Positions 1 to 8,372 of a DNA stretch of 64,000 nucleotides are shown here, piece by piece; position 1 is the first letter of the stretch, and every line of letters starts with the position of its first letter. Origin of the DNA: Chlamydiales bacterium. GTDB lineage: Bacteria > Chlamydiota > Chlamydiia > Chlamydiales > Rhabdochlamydiaceae. Position numbers and translations under genes: made by a program. The notes under the pieces were generated by a model that saw nothing but the letters and a program-made list of their open reading frames with translations, made no database searches and had not been told where the DNA came from. The DNA lies in contig JACPOL010000008.1 in NCBI GenBank assembly GCA_016185065.1, positions 248,001 through 312,000 of the forward strand, in the 5' to 3' direction.

Positions 1-258
1 AAGGCCAAAACTATCCCACCCCATTGGATGGAGCACATTAAACCCTTGCTGCCTCTTATATCGGGCTAAGATGTCGGTCGCGGTATAGCCAGTGACGTGA
101 CCTACATGCAGACCTGCCCCGGATGGGTAAGGGAACATATCTAATATGTAGTACTTTGGTTTTGAGTGGTCGACGTCGACTTTAAAGGTCTCTTGGTCTT
201 CCCAAAACTTCTGCCACTTCTTCTCTATGCGAATATGGTCGTAGCGCGGCCTGTCCAT
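1..258 (-). CDS. leuS: Leucyl-tRNA synthetase, N-terminal part (cut by window edge)
   Basis: Translating the minus strand from the ATG at 258 gives 86 residues, open to the window edge. They match the start of bacterial LeuRS: a [12 protein letters not shown] helix, then [18 protein letters not shown], which carries the class I HIGH-type ATP-binding signature as HVGH, then the DILARYKR region and [10 protein letters not shown]. The enzyme charges tRNA-Leu with leucine in the cytoplasm. The gene is divergent from the hypothetical protein starting near 408, so 259-407 must hold both promoters. The rest of the protein lies outside the window. The family call is firm. Confidence 0.95.
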   Translation of the reverse strand, partial: MDRPRYDHIRIEKKWQKFWEDQETFKVDVDHSKPKYYILDMFPYPSGAGLHVGHVTGYTATDILARYKRQQGFNVLHPMGWDSFGL

Positions 259-326
259 CTCTTTCTCACAATATGTTTTACAAACCCGCTAATATAACAA
301 GATCTTGGAATTTCCGCTTTAAATAT

Positions 327-355
327 TTGCCATAAATGATTCTTGTCGTTATCTT
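327..355 (+). promoter_or_regulatory. Putative sigma70-type promoter for the 408-1847 gene
   Basis: TTGCCA at 327-332 is separated by 17 bases from TATCTT at 350-355, matching 5/6 and 4/6 of the consensus. It overlaps the ATG at 336, which is one reason for preferring the downstream ATG at 408 as the start of the next gene. The match is by eye only. Confidence 0.35.
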
Positions 356-407
356 ACTTTATTATGGATCCACAAAGGATCTGTTTTTACAAACGGTGTG
401 TCGATTT

Positions 408-1847
408 ATGTTAGAAACAATCGCTCTTAAGAAAAATAAAGTTGTTCTTTCAGACTATAACTACCAGAGAGATATTGAGAATCGCTTGCTCATGGCTCAA
501 TTCTCCTCCCTCGATATCTCCGTTTTAGAAGAGATCCTATACAGTTCATTAAGTATTTCACTGAAAAAGCTCGCTAAGAACATCTCTGCTAGTGAAAAAG
601 AGGTGCGGCCTATTGTTCAGAAGCTAAGCCAGACAGGTCTTCTAACACTTGATGGGGACGTGATCACCGTAGACAAAGAGATGCGCAAATATTACGAGGC
701 GCAGATCGATAAGTTCGATGAGGACTTCTGCCCTGGCATAGAGTACCTACTCGGCCTACTCCGTAAGGTGCCTATTCACATCCTTCCTACCTGGTACTCG
801 ATCCCTCGCACATCGAACAATATTTTTGATTCTATTATTGAAAAGCACCTACAGACACCTCAAATTTTTCTTAGGTACTGTTCTGAACTCAATTTGACAG
901 ATCCTCTTCTTAACTCTATCGTCGAAGTGGTCTATAACTCCCCAGACTATAAAGTGCGCGCCGATGAGCTTATTGAAAAATTTAATCTTACTCCTCAACA
1001 GTTCGAAGAGTCGATCCTGCTTTTGGAATTCAATTTTCTCTGCTGCTTAGGCTATCAAAAAAATGATGACATTTGGGAAGAGGTAGTCACTCCTTTCCAC
1101 GAGTGGCGTGAGTATCTCCTCTTTCAGAGAGACTCAAAGACCCCATCAATTCCCAAAAAAGCAAAAATTGAGAGAACCCGGGAAGAGGACTTCTCTTTTG
1201 TTGAAGATATGCACTGCCTGCTCTCCCTTGCGAAAAAGCAGACGATGACCCTTTCAAAAAAGAATGCGATAGGACTTCCGCTCCCCTCTACTGCTCTCTG
1301 CGAAGCTTTTGCTGGTAGCTGCAATAACCTGTCTACGGATAAGAGCGACTTCCTCCCCTACGTTCATCAACTGATCACAAAGCTCTGTCAGCTCAAGCTC
1401 GCCGATATCGTAGACGGACAGCTCTGCCCCCTAGAGTCTGCAAAAAGCTGGTTTACCCTAGACGCTGAAGCGCGCGCCATCTATCTCTACCGCCACCCTT
1501 TAAATCAGATCACCTCTGTGGATCTTCCCCCTTCTCTTGCAACCGACCGCCATGTGCGGGAGGCGGAAAAGAGCATCTCTCGCGTGCTGGACTCTGGATG
1601 GGTCTACTTCGACGATTTTATGAATGGAGTCTATGTGGCACTCAGCCCAACTTCTGCAATTACCCTAAAAAAAACGGGAAAGACTTGGAAGTATGCACTT
1701 CCTAGCTACTCACCAGAAGAGCTCGCTCTCATTAGAGCAGCGATCTTTGAAGGGCTCTTTTTCGCTGGAATGGTTGCAACTGGAACTCACGACGAGAAAG
1801 AGTGCTTCTGCGTTACCCCCTTTGGTCAGTCTATTTTTGGCAGCTAA
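408..1847 (+). CDS. Conserved hypothetical protein with winged-helix-like segments
   Basis: The product is 479 residues with no signal peptide or membrane segment, so it is probably cytoplasmic. The region around residues 30-85 (ISLKKLAKNISASEKEVRPIVQKLSQTGLL) looks like a winged helix-turn-helix, and a second similar unit occurs near DELIEKFNLTPQQFEESILLLE. I do not recognise a named family. An in-frame ATG at 336 would add 24 hydrophobic residues. That stretch overlaps the likely promoter and looks unlike the rest, so the start at 408 is preferred, although its ribosome site is weak. It lies divergent from leuS and 31 bases before smpB, so it may be co-transcribed with smpB-dnaN-recF. Confidence 0.7.
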   Translation: MLETIALKKNKVVLSDYNYQRDIENRLLMAQFSSLDISVLEEILYSSLSISLKKLAKNISASEKEVRPIVQKLSQTGLLTLDGDVITVDKEMRKYYEAQIDKFDEDFCPGIEYLLGLLRKVPIHILPTWYSIPRTSNNIFDSIIEKHLQTPQIFLRYCSELNLTDPLLNSIVEVVYNSPDYKVRADELIEKFNLTPQQFEESILLLEFNFLCCLGYQKNDDIWEEVVTPFHEWREYLLFQRDSKTPSIPKKAKIERTREEDFSFVEDMHCLLSLAKKQTMTLSKKNAIGLPLPSTALCEAFAGSCNNLSTDKSDFLPYVHQLITKLCQLKLADIVDGQLCPLESAKSWFTLDAEARAIYLYRHPLNQITSVDLPPSLATDRHVREAEKSISRVLDSGWVYFDDFMNGVYVALSPTSAITLKKTGKTWKYALPSYSPEELALIRAAIFEGLFFAGMVATGTHDEKECFCVTPFGQSIFGS

Positions 1848-1878
1848 AAAACCTCTCTATCACTTATGATATAGAGAT

Positions 1879-2340
1879 ATGGCACCAAAAAAAGAGGGAG
1901 ACCTCGTATCCAATCGCAAAGCTTTTCACGACTATGAGATCTTAGAGACTTATGAAGCCGGCATCGTGCTTCTAGGCACCGAAATCAAGTCGCTTAGAGC
2001 TCATGGCGGCAGCCTGCAAGATGCGTATATCCTCGTCTCCAACTCTACTGTCATCCTTAAAAACGCCTCAATCTCCCCCTATAAGTATGGCGGCGTCTTT
2101 AATCACGAAGAGAAACGCGAGAGAAAACTACTTCTACATAAAAGAGAGATCGCCAAACTAAAAGAGTTTTCTGATCTAAAAGGATTTGCACTTATCCCAC
2201 TCGCTATCTATCTCAAAAATGGAATCGCTAAAGTCAAGGTCGGCTGCGCCCGTGGAAAGCGCGCATATGATAAGCGCGCCTCAATTAAGGAGCGCGAACA
2301 TAAAAAGTCGATCGACAGAGCAATGAAAAATCAGCTATGA
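1879..2340 (+). CDS. smpB: SsrA-binding protein SmpB
   Basis: The 153-residue product has the usual SmpB length. It carries the conserved core (NRKAFHDYEILETYEAGIVL, GTEIKSLR) and the basic C-terminal tail (RGKRAYDKRASIKEREHKKSIDRAM) that enters the ribosomal A site. SmpB delivers tmRNA to stalled ribosomes for trans-translation. The tmRNA gene itself is not in this window. The gene is followed 25 bases later by dnaN and recF, the same order as in Chlamydia, which argues for a conserved cluster. Confidence 0.97.
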   Translation: MAPKKEGDLVSNRKAFHDYEILETYEAGIVLLGTEIKSLRAHGGSLQDAYILVSNSTVILKNASISPYKYGGVFNHEEKRERKLLLHKREIAKLKEFSDLKGFALIPLAIYLKNGIAKVKVGCARGKRAYDKRASIKEREHKKSIDRAMKNQL

Positions 2341-2365
2341 TTTCTGCAAAGCAAGGAGACCTCAC

Positions 2366-3469
2366 ATGAAAGTTATCATCTCTAGACTCGAACTTGTTTC
2401 GCTAATTGGAAAGATCCAGAATGTCGTCTCTCCAAGACCTGTTATCCCTATTCTCGCCAACGTCTTAATCGAGGCTCAGGCGGACCAGATTATCCTCAGC
2501 ACAACCGACCTCACAGTTAGCATGCGCGCTTTTGCTAGCGCCAAAGTTGTTCAAGAGGGCGGCATCACTCTTCCTGCAAAACGCTTCTTTCAACTCGTGC
2601 GCGAGCTCACAACGCCTCAGATTGAGATCCATGCAGAAACCCCCGAAACAGCCTTCATCAATGCAGGCAGCTCACACTTTAAAATTCAAGGCATGCATAA
2701 GGCTGAATTCCCCTCGCTCCCCGATCTTGCAGATGGGGTTCACTTAGCAATTGGAGCCGATAAGTTTAAAGAGATGCTCGCCCGTACAGCCTTTTCTGCA
2801 GCGCGTGACGACAGCCGCCAGGTATTAAATGGGATTCTCTTTTCTAAAACAGAAGGAGAGGCCACATGCATCGGCACAGATGGCAAACGCTTAGCGAAGA
2901 TTCAGATTCCTATCGAGAATGGCACATCCTCACCTCGCCCCTATCTCGTTCCTTTAAAAGCCGTAGAAGAGATGATTAAAATTCTCGATACGAAAGAGGA
3001 GAAGTGCAACCTCACCTTCATGCCTGATAAGATCGCTTTAGAAACTGGCAGTACAACGCTGATTACGAAACTTCTGGCTGGCCAGTTCCCAGACGTAACG
3101 CGCGTGATTCCCGAAAAGCGCCCAAATCCTATCAATTTGCATCGCGAAGAGCTCATCTCACTGCTAAGACAGGTCTCTCTCTTTACAACAGAGGCGAGCA
3201 GCTCTGTGCGCTTCACTTTTTCCGATGGCGCGCTCCACCTCTCTGCAACCAGCGGCGAGATTGGAGAAGGGGTTGTCAGCATGCCAGTCAACTATGGCGG
3301 AGAGAAGCTTGAGATCGCATTTAATCCCCACTACTTCTTAGATATTCTAAGACATAGTAAGGATGAGACCGTCCAGTTCTCTATTAGTAATGCGCACAAT
3401 CCAGGCCTAATTACAGACTCTTCAAATGCATCATTTGTTCTGATGCCTATGCGTCTAGATGCGAATTGA
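2366..3469 (+). CDS. dnaN: DNA polymerase III sliding clamp (beta subunit)
   Basis: The 367-residue protein has the three-domain clamp architecture, beginning MKVIISRLELVSLIGKIQNVVS and ending with the typical HNPGLI...FVLMPMRLD segment. Clamp dimers encircle DNA and tether replicative polymerase and repair enzymes. A good Shine-Dalgarno (AAGGAG) precedes the ATG. Its last 11 bases overlap the start of recF, which implies translational coupling. The dnaN-recF pairing is common in bacteria, and the preceding smpB is the chlamydial arrangement. Confidence 0.97.
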   Translation: MKVIISRLELVSLIGKIQNVVSPRPVIPILANVLIEAQADQIILSTTDLTVSMRAFASAKVVQEGGITLPAKRFFQLVRELTTPQIEIHAETPETAFINAGSSHFKIQGMHKAEFPSLPDLADGVHLAIGADKFKEMLARTAFSAARDDSRQVLNGILFSKTEGEATCIGTDGKRLAKIQIPIENGTSSPRPYLVPLKAVEEMIKILDTKEEKCNLTFMPDKIALETGSTTLITKLLAGQFPDVTRVIPEKRPNPINLHREELISLLRQVSLFTTEASSSVRFTFSDGALHLSATSGEIGEGVVSMPVNYGGEKLEIAFNPHYFLDILRHSKDETVQFSISNAHNPGLITDSSNASFVLMPMRLDAN

Positions 3470-4550
3470 AAAAGTCGTCTTGTGGCACTTTCGCAACTAC
3501 GAGAGTGTCACATTCTCCTTTAAACCCGAGGTTAACTTAATCCGCGGTGAAAACGCGCAAGGAAAGACCAATCTTTTAGAGGCGCTCTTCTTTCTCTGCA
3601 CTGGCAAGTCTTTTCGCACACATCATCTTGCCGATTTTATCCCCTACGGAAAGCCTTTTTTTCATGTAGAAACGCACTATGTTAAAGATGGCGTCTCTGG
3701 AACGATTAAGGCCTCATTTGATGGGCAGACGCGCAAGCTCTATCATAATAGCACTCCCTTCTCCTCCTTCTCACACCTACTTGGCCTGATCCCCATCGTT
3801 TTGATCTCTCCTCAAGATCTCGCTCTTGTCGCTGGCACACCAACAGACCGCCGGAGGTTCATCGACATGCACCTTGCTCAAAGCGATCCTCTCTATGTTC
3901 ACCATCTAGGTCGCTACCTGAAGGCCGTTAAGCAGCGCAATGCCCTTTTAAAACAGAATAAAGAAGAGTCGCTTGAAGCCTGGGAAAGAGTCTTGGCCAC
4001 TTCTGCCTCATACATTCTCGAAAGAAGAAGCGCTTGCTTAAAACAGCTCCTACCCATCGCGCAAGCCTCTCTTCTACAGCTTACAGATGGAGCCGACGAG
4101 CTCGATCTCCACTACCAGCCAACTCTTCCTGAAGAGTGTCCTTGGGAGCCAGAAGCGATCTATAACGAGCTGCGCAAGAGCCGAAGAAGAGAGCTCGCAG
4201 CAGGAATGACCCTCATTGGCCCCCACAGAGATGATCTACTAATCTTAATTAACGGGAAGGAAGCGAAGAGCTTTGCAAGCGAAGGACAGAAAAGAGGAGC
4301 GGTCACCGCATTAAGACTCTCAGAATGGCAGAGTTTAAAAGAGAACACGGGCTACGCCCCTCTGCTTGGCATCGACGACTTCGGCATCCATCTCGATGCG
4401 AAGCGCTATGCGCTCGTCCAGCAGCAGATCCAAGGCCTCGGTCAGGTCTTTCTTACGACACCCAATCCCACCGATCCCACCTTCCTCTGTAACGCCACGA
4501 TCCTCATCCACTCCGGCTCAGAAATCAGCGTAGAAGGCGCGCTTCCATAA
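3459..4550 (+). CDS. recF: DNA replication and repair ATPase RecF
   Basis: The 363-residue SMC-like ATPase has a Walker A motif (GENAQGKTNLLEAL, about residues 30-43), the RRRFIDMHLAQ segment typical of RecF, an ABC-type signature (ASEGQKRGAVTALRLSE) and a Walker B-like LGIDDFGIHLD. RecF helps load RecA at single-strand gaps. The start overlaps dnaN by 11 bases. The gene ends just before a GC-rich hairpin that probably terminates the operon against convergent pgi. Confidence 0.96.
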   Translation: MRIEKVVLWHFRNYESVTFSFKPEVNLIRGENAQGKTNLLEALFFLCTGKSFRTHHLADFIPYGKPFFHVETHYVKDGVSGTIKASFDGQTRKLYHNSTPFSSFSHLLGLIPIVLISPQDLALVAGTPTDRRRFIDMHLAQSDPLYVHHLGRYLKAVKQRNALLKQNKEESLEAWERVLATSASYILERRSACLKQLLPIAQASLLQLTDGADELDLHYQPTLPEECPWEPEAIYNELRKSRRRELAAGMTLIGPHRDDLLILINGKEAKSFASEGQKRGAVTALRLSEWQSLKENTGYAPLLGIDDFGIHLDAKRYALVQQQIQGLGQVFLTTPNPTDPTFLCNATILIHSGSEISVEGALP

Positions 4551-4586
4551 ACACAGAAAACCGGATTTAGCCGCGGCAGCGGCGAT

Positions 4587-4755
4587 AGGCGCTAGCCCCG
4601 CGTGTAGCGAAGCGGAACGTGGGGAACATCGAACCCCTAAATACAAAAGAGCCGCGGTAGCGGCGAAAGAGATTTGTGTCGCCGCTACCGCGGCTTTTTG
4701 ATAGGGGAATCTACTTTCCCCACGTTCCGCTTCGCTACACGCGGGGCTAGCGCCT
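4587..4755. repeat. Perfect 39-bp inverted repeat between recF and pgi
   Basis: Bases 4587-4625 and 4717-4755 are exact reverse complements over 39 positions. Their core reads GTAGCGAAGCGG on one strand. Inside lies a second GC-rich hairpin (4650-4695), and a third partial copy of its arm is at 4569-4584. The structure fills the space between the convergent recF and pgi genes. It resembles a non-autonomous repeat element that also serves as a terminator. Confidence 0.85.
4650..4699 (+). terminator. Intrinsic terminator of the smpB-dnaN-recF cluster
   Basis: A 16-bp perfect stem (4650-4665 with 4680-4695) is followed by a short T-run to 4699. A-rich bases before the stem could let it work on the minus strand for pgi as well. 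Confidence 0.7.
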
Positions 4756-4794
4756 GACATCGCTTCCGCGATTAAGAAAGAAAAAAATCTCAGG

Positions 4795-6375
4795 TTAGCG
4801 GAGCTGCTTTAGGAAGGCCTCGCCGATGGGGAAGTTTTTGCCATCTCCGCCGGTTCTTGCAGCGGCAAAGAGATCGATGAATTTTAAGGCGAGGACTTTT
4901 CCCAACTGGACTCCTTCCTGATCGAAAGAGTTGATATTCCAGATAAATCCCTGAAAAGCCACCTTGTGCTCATAAAGAGCAAGAAGAGCTCCGATTGTAT
5001 AAGGATCGAGACGCTGCCCAAGCAGAATGTGGCTCGGCCGATTTCCGGGAAATACCTTATTGGGGTTTGGGCTCTTCTGCCCTTTTGCAAGGGCGACTGC
5101 CTGAGCAAATAGATTCGAAAGCAGCTTCTCTTGGCAGAAGGTCTCCTTATATAAGAGATCTTCACTGTACTGATTCATAAAGAAGCCGATAAACTCCATG
5201 GGCACCACAGTTGTGCCTTGATGGATCAGTTGATAGAAGGAGTGCTGTCCATTTGTACCGGGCTCTCCCCAGATGATCGGGCCCGTTTCAAAATTAACAG
5301 GCTTGCCCTCTTTATCGATTCTCTTCCCATTCGACTCCATGTCAAGCTGCTGAAGATGCGCTGGAAACCTTGAAAGCGCATGAGAGTAGGGAATGATCGC
5401 TGTGGTGGGATGATTTAAGAAGTTGCGGTTCCAAATCCCAAAGAGTGCAGAAAGTAGTGGAAGGTTTAGCCGCGGATCCTTTTCAAGCGCTGCCTTGTCC
5501 ATCGCATTTGCGCCGCGCAAGAATTCAAGAAAACGGTCCATACCGAGGGCGAAAGCAAGAGCCACAGCTCCAACCATCGAAGTTACTGAGTAGCGTCCGC
5601 CAATGTAGTCCCAGATGTAAAACGAGGCGCGGTATTCAGAAGGGTTGTCCATCGGGCTCCCCTTGCCCGTTACAGCTAGAATGCGACTTCTTGGATCTAT
5701 TCCCTCTTTTTTAAAGCGCTCGCGCACATACTGCTCGTTCGTCATCGTCTCTAGCGTCGATCCCGATTTTGAGACAACTACAACCAGAGTCTTTTGAAAG
5801 TCGACCTCCCTGAAGATCGCACTGCCTTCATCAGGATCGACGTTTGAGAGAAAGTGCACACGTCTGCCGGGTTTCTTAAAGGCATTCATCGCAACATAGA
5901 TAGCCTTCGGACCTAGCTCCGAGCCTCCAATCCCAATCTGGATGAGGTCAGTAAATTCATTCTTCTTCTCAATCTCTTCCAAAAAGGCCTTTAACTTCTG
6001 GAGCTCATCATAGGCTAGCTTGGTCGCTTCCTGTGCAGCAGGAGAGCTATTTCTCTTTTCGAAAAAATCGCGCATGGCGGTATGAAGAGCTGGCCTATCT
6101 TCACTCTCTACTCCCCGAATTAAGTTCACATGCTCGCCGGCTTGCATCGCCTGCATCTTATCAACCGCTTGGGTCTCGTTAGCTAGATCTACAAGGGCAT
6201 TTAGCGTCTTCTCATCGACGCGTTCAGTGGCGTAAAAGAGCTTAAAACCCACAGAGTCGAGGCGCATCGCCTCTATCCTTTTCGGAGATAGAGCCTCCTC
6301 TTGAGTTAAATCAAAAGGATTTTTTGACAATTCTTTAAGCGTTTGAACAGCTTTAAGTTCTCCAAAAGCAGGCAT
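4795..6375 (-). CDS. pgi: Glucose-6-phosphate isomerase
   Basis: The 526-residue protein contains the PGI signatures DYIGGRYSVTSMVGAVAL and GTNGQHSFYQLIHQGT, plus sugar-phosphate-binding SIS segments (IGIGGSELGP, VSKSGSTLET). It interconverts glucose 6-phosphate and fructose 6-phosphate in the cytoplasm. Its product feeds GlmS (27409) and the aldolase (40394), both in this window. The gene is transcribed alone and converges on recF. Confidence 0.97.
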   Translation of the reverse strand: MPAFGELKAVQTLKELSKNPFDLTQEEALSPKRIEAMRLDSVGFKLFYATERVDEKTLNALVDLANETQAVDKMQAMQAGEHVNLIRGVESEDRPALHTAMRDFFEKRNSSPAAQEATKLAYDELQKLKAFLEEIEKKNEFTDLIQIGIGGSELGPKAIYVAMNAFKKPGRRVHFLSNVDPDEGSAIFREVDFQKTLVVVVSKSGSTLETMTNEQYVRERFKKEGIDPRSRILAVTGKGSPMDNPSEYRASFYIWDYIGGRYSVTSMVGAVALAFALGMDRFLEFLRGANAMDKAALEKDPRLNLPLLSALFGIWNRNFLNHPTTAIIPYSHALSRFPAHLQQLDMESNGKRIDKEGKPVNFETGPIIWGEPGTNGQHSFYQLIHQGTTVVPMEFIGFFMNQYSEDLLYKETFCQEKLLSNLFAQAVALAKGQKSPNPNKVFPGNRPSHILLGQRLDPYTIGALLALYEHKVAFQGFIWNINSFDQEGVQLGKVLALKFIDLFAAARTGGDGKNFPIGEAFLKQLR

Positions 6376-6463
6376 GCGTAATCTCCACTAGTGTATCACC
6401 ATCCCTAGCATCTCATAAAAACCATTCTGACAACAAGAATTTTTCAAAACTTAAGCAGCTGAC

Positions 6464-6493
6464 TTGCATAAAAGCTGCAACTTAGACTAGAAT
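6464..6493 (+). promoter_or_regulatory. Putative promoter of tRNA-Pro
   Basis: TTGCAT at 6464-6469 and TAGAAT at 6488-6493 are spaced by 18 bases and end 11 bases before the tRNA 5' end. This position and -10 match (5/6) suit a tRNA promoter. Confidence 0.5.
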
Positions 6494-6504
6494 CGCCCCT
6501 GAAT

Positions 6505-6579
6505 CGGAGCATAGCGCAGTTTGGCTAGCGCAACTGCTTTGGGAGCAGTGGGTCGGGGGTTCGAATCCCTCTGCTCCGA
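6505..6579 (+). tRNA. tRNA-Pro (anticodon UGG)
   Basis: This 75-nt gene folds as a cloverleaf. The acceptor stem is CGGAGCA with TGCTCCG, and the T arm contains GGTTCGAATCC. The anticodon stem ACTGC/GCAGT carries loop TTTGGGA, giving anticodon TGG. Discriminator base is A and CCA is not encoded. It sits between the divergent pgi and the 3' end of the trmB pair. Confidence 0.95.
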
Positions 6580-6602
6580 TTCCTTTTCACTCTCCCCTTC
6601 CA

Positions 6603-7574
6603 CTAAGTAGCGCTTTCCACAATTTTTCCGCCCGTAGCAGCAAACCCCTTCAGCATTCTCACGCCTTGTGGGCTAATGGCTTCGGGAATGGAGATGAGCG
6701 TTTCGATGCCATCCCACTCTTCAGTTAGGTGTAGCTCTGAGATCATGCGAAACGAAGCGTCTTGCTTTAATAGATAGGCCAGCGTCTCTTCAAGCTTCTC
6801 AATGATCTCGCAAGAGAGGCTCGCATCTTGTGGAATGATCAGCCCTATCTGAGCTGCAGGTTTATGCAAAGAGTTATATGCCGACTCTCCTATCCATCCT
6901 CCGATCGAAGAGCCTCTCTCCCAAGTTAAACCTCGAAGAGGAAGCGCGCATCCTTTAATTCCAAGATGCAGGTACTCAAAACGAGCCCTAGAAAATAGCA
7001 GGGATTGCAGAGCAAGACTCTTAATAGATTCAGTGTCGAACTGGCAGAAGGGGGCGACTTCAACTGGAAGGTAGGAGATCAATCTGTGCAAGAACTCTGC
7101 GAAGATGTTTGTTGAGAAGAGCTGCTTGGAAACTGGTTCAGAGAGAAGAGAGCCTTTTCTATATTGCGCATAGTGCTCTTCTAAGCCCGCATCCCAAACC
7201 AGTCTTTCAGTAGTGGTAAACGCACCTCGATAAAGAGAGACACCCAGGCTCTTCTCTTTAAAAGCTGGCCAGAGCTGCTGAGTAAACTGTTCAAGCGCGA
7301 TTCCAAATGAGAAGAAGAGAGCCGGATCTGTAAGTATCAGAGCGCCCTCTTCCAGCCCAAGGTCCAGCTGCCAGAAGATCAGCGTGCCATTTTGGACAAA
7401 CTCTTCCGCTTTCTCAATCTCCTCCTTCCATCTGAGTTCATCATTCAAACGCGCAGGCAGTAGAATAGAGATGGCGTTATGCTTCTCTTTATCAAATATT
7501 GATGAGTTCTCTGCTATGCGCAGGAAGAAGGGGTTGGCATCAAGAGAAAAACCGTGTTGAGAGCCCTCTATCAT
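6603..7574 (-). CDS. Hypothetical protein in operon with trmB
   Basis: The 323-residue product has no signal peptide or clear membrane segment. I recognise no motif that assigns a function. Its ATG overlaps the trmB stop by four bases (7571-7574), so the two genes are translationally coupled. Its ordinary composition suggests a conserved chlamydial protein of unknown role rather than recently acquired DNA. A role in tRNA or translation would be a guess from context only. Confidence 0.65.
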   Translation of the reverse strand: MIEGSQHGFSLDANPFFLRIAENSSIFDKEKHNAISILLPARLNDELRWKEEIEKAEEFVQNGTLIFWQLDLGLEEGALILTDPALFFSFGIALEQFTQQLWPAFKEKSLGVSLYRGAFTTTERLVWDAGLEEHYAQYRKGSLLSEPVSKQLFSTNIFAEFLHRLISYLPVEVAPFCQFDTESIKSLALQSLLFSRARFEYLHLGIKGCALPLRGLTWERGSSIGGWIGESAYNSLHKPAAQIGLIIPQDASLSCEIIEKLEETLAYLLKQDASFRMISELHLTEEWDGIETLISIPEAISPQGVRMLKGFAATGGKIVESAT

Positions 7575-8257
7575 GCGCCTCGTTTAAATGAGAGGTAGTA
7601 GATAACTCTTCCCTTGCTGCGCCAGAGCGAGTCGAAGTAGGAGGCGCCATAATCTGGCCACTCGTGGGAGTAGTAGGGCTCTGGAAAGTTTGAAGTGAAA
7701 GCCGAATTCTGCAGCATCACCTCGCGAATCTGCATCGCGTAGGGCTGGTCGTCAGTAGCAAAAACGGCATCTCCACCAGTTTTAATAATGCGCGCAAGCT
7801 CTTGAGCAAATGGAGGCTGGATGAGTCTGTTCTTCGCATGTTTTGCTTTGGGCCAAGGATCAGGGAAGTTGATAAAGGTTCCATCCACGCTTTGAGAGAG
7901 GAGATAGTTGGAGCTGAATGTTAGCGCTTCACCGCAGATCACAAATAGATTGGGGTTAGGAAGAAGCACGCCTTTTGCCCAGATCTTACGTACACGCTCA
8001 AACTTCTGCTCGACTGCAACCCAGTGATCTTCTGATTGAACTCTTGCTTTTTGTGCAATCCACGCTCCATTGCCACTGCAGAACTCGATGAAGACTCTTC
8101 CCTCTCTTCCGAAGAGTTCAGGCTCATGCCAATTGGGAAACTTCCAATCTGAGTGCTGGTCGTAATGCTTCGGAACAAAGAGCACCCGATTGTGAATCGT
8201 AGGCCTCCTCTCTTCCCAAGAGAATGGGTACTTTAGATCTTTTCCTTTTGCAAGCAT
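7571..8257 (-). CDS. trmB: tRNA (guanine-N7-)-methyltransferase
   Basis: TrmB methylates G46 of tRNAs with S-adenosylmethionine. The protein shows the SAM-binding segment FCSGNGAWIAQKA and the family motif INFPDPWPKAKHAKNRL. The start at 8257 (MLAKGKDLKYPFSWEER) matches, from memory, the N-terminus of chlamydial TrmB. An ATG ten codons upstream (8287) is possible but adds a non-conserved leader. Length from 8257 is 228 residues. The stop overlaps the following gene by four bases. Confidence 0.93.
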   Translation of the reverse strand: MLAKGKDLKYPFSWEERRPTIHNRVLFVPKHYDQHSDWKFPNWHEPELFGREGRVFIEFCSGNGAWIAQKARVQSEDHWVAVEQKFERVRKIWAKGVLLPNPNLFVICGEALTFSSNYLLSQSVDGTFINFPDPWPKAKHAKNRLIQPPFAQELARIIKTGGDAVFATDDQPYAMQIREVMLQNSAFTSNFPEPYYSHEWPDYGASYFDSLWRSKGRVIYYLSFKRGA

Positions 8258-8372
8258 CGGATTACCAGTGGTAGAAGTGCAGAACATTCTACACCATTTC
8301 CAGTTTTGCTTGAATATTTCCTTACACGTTGTTATGTTCAGGAATTAATTTTTTGAACTCCATAGGAGAGCA

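Noticed and set aside
336..407. Earlier start for the first hypothetical protein, which would create an N-terminal hydrophobic leader
   Set aside because: The leader lies over the likely -35/-10 region and has no ribosome site. The start at 408 is preferred, with some doubt.
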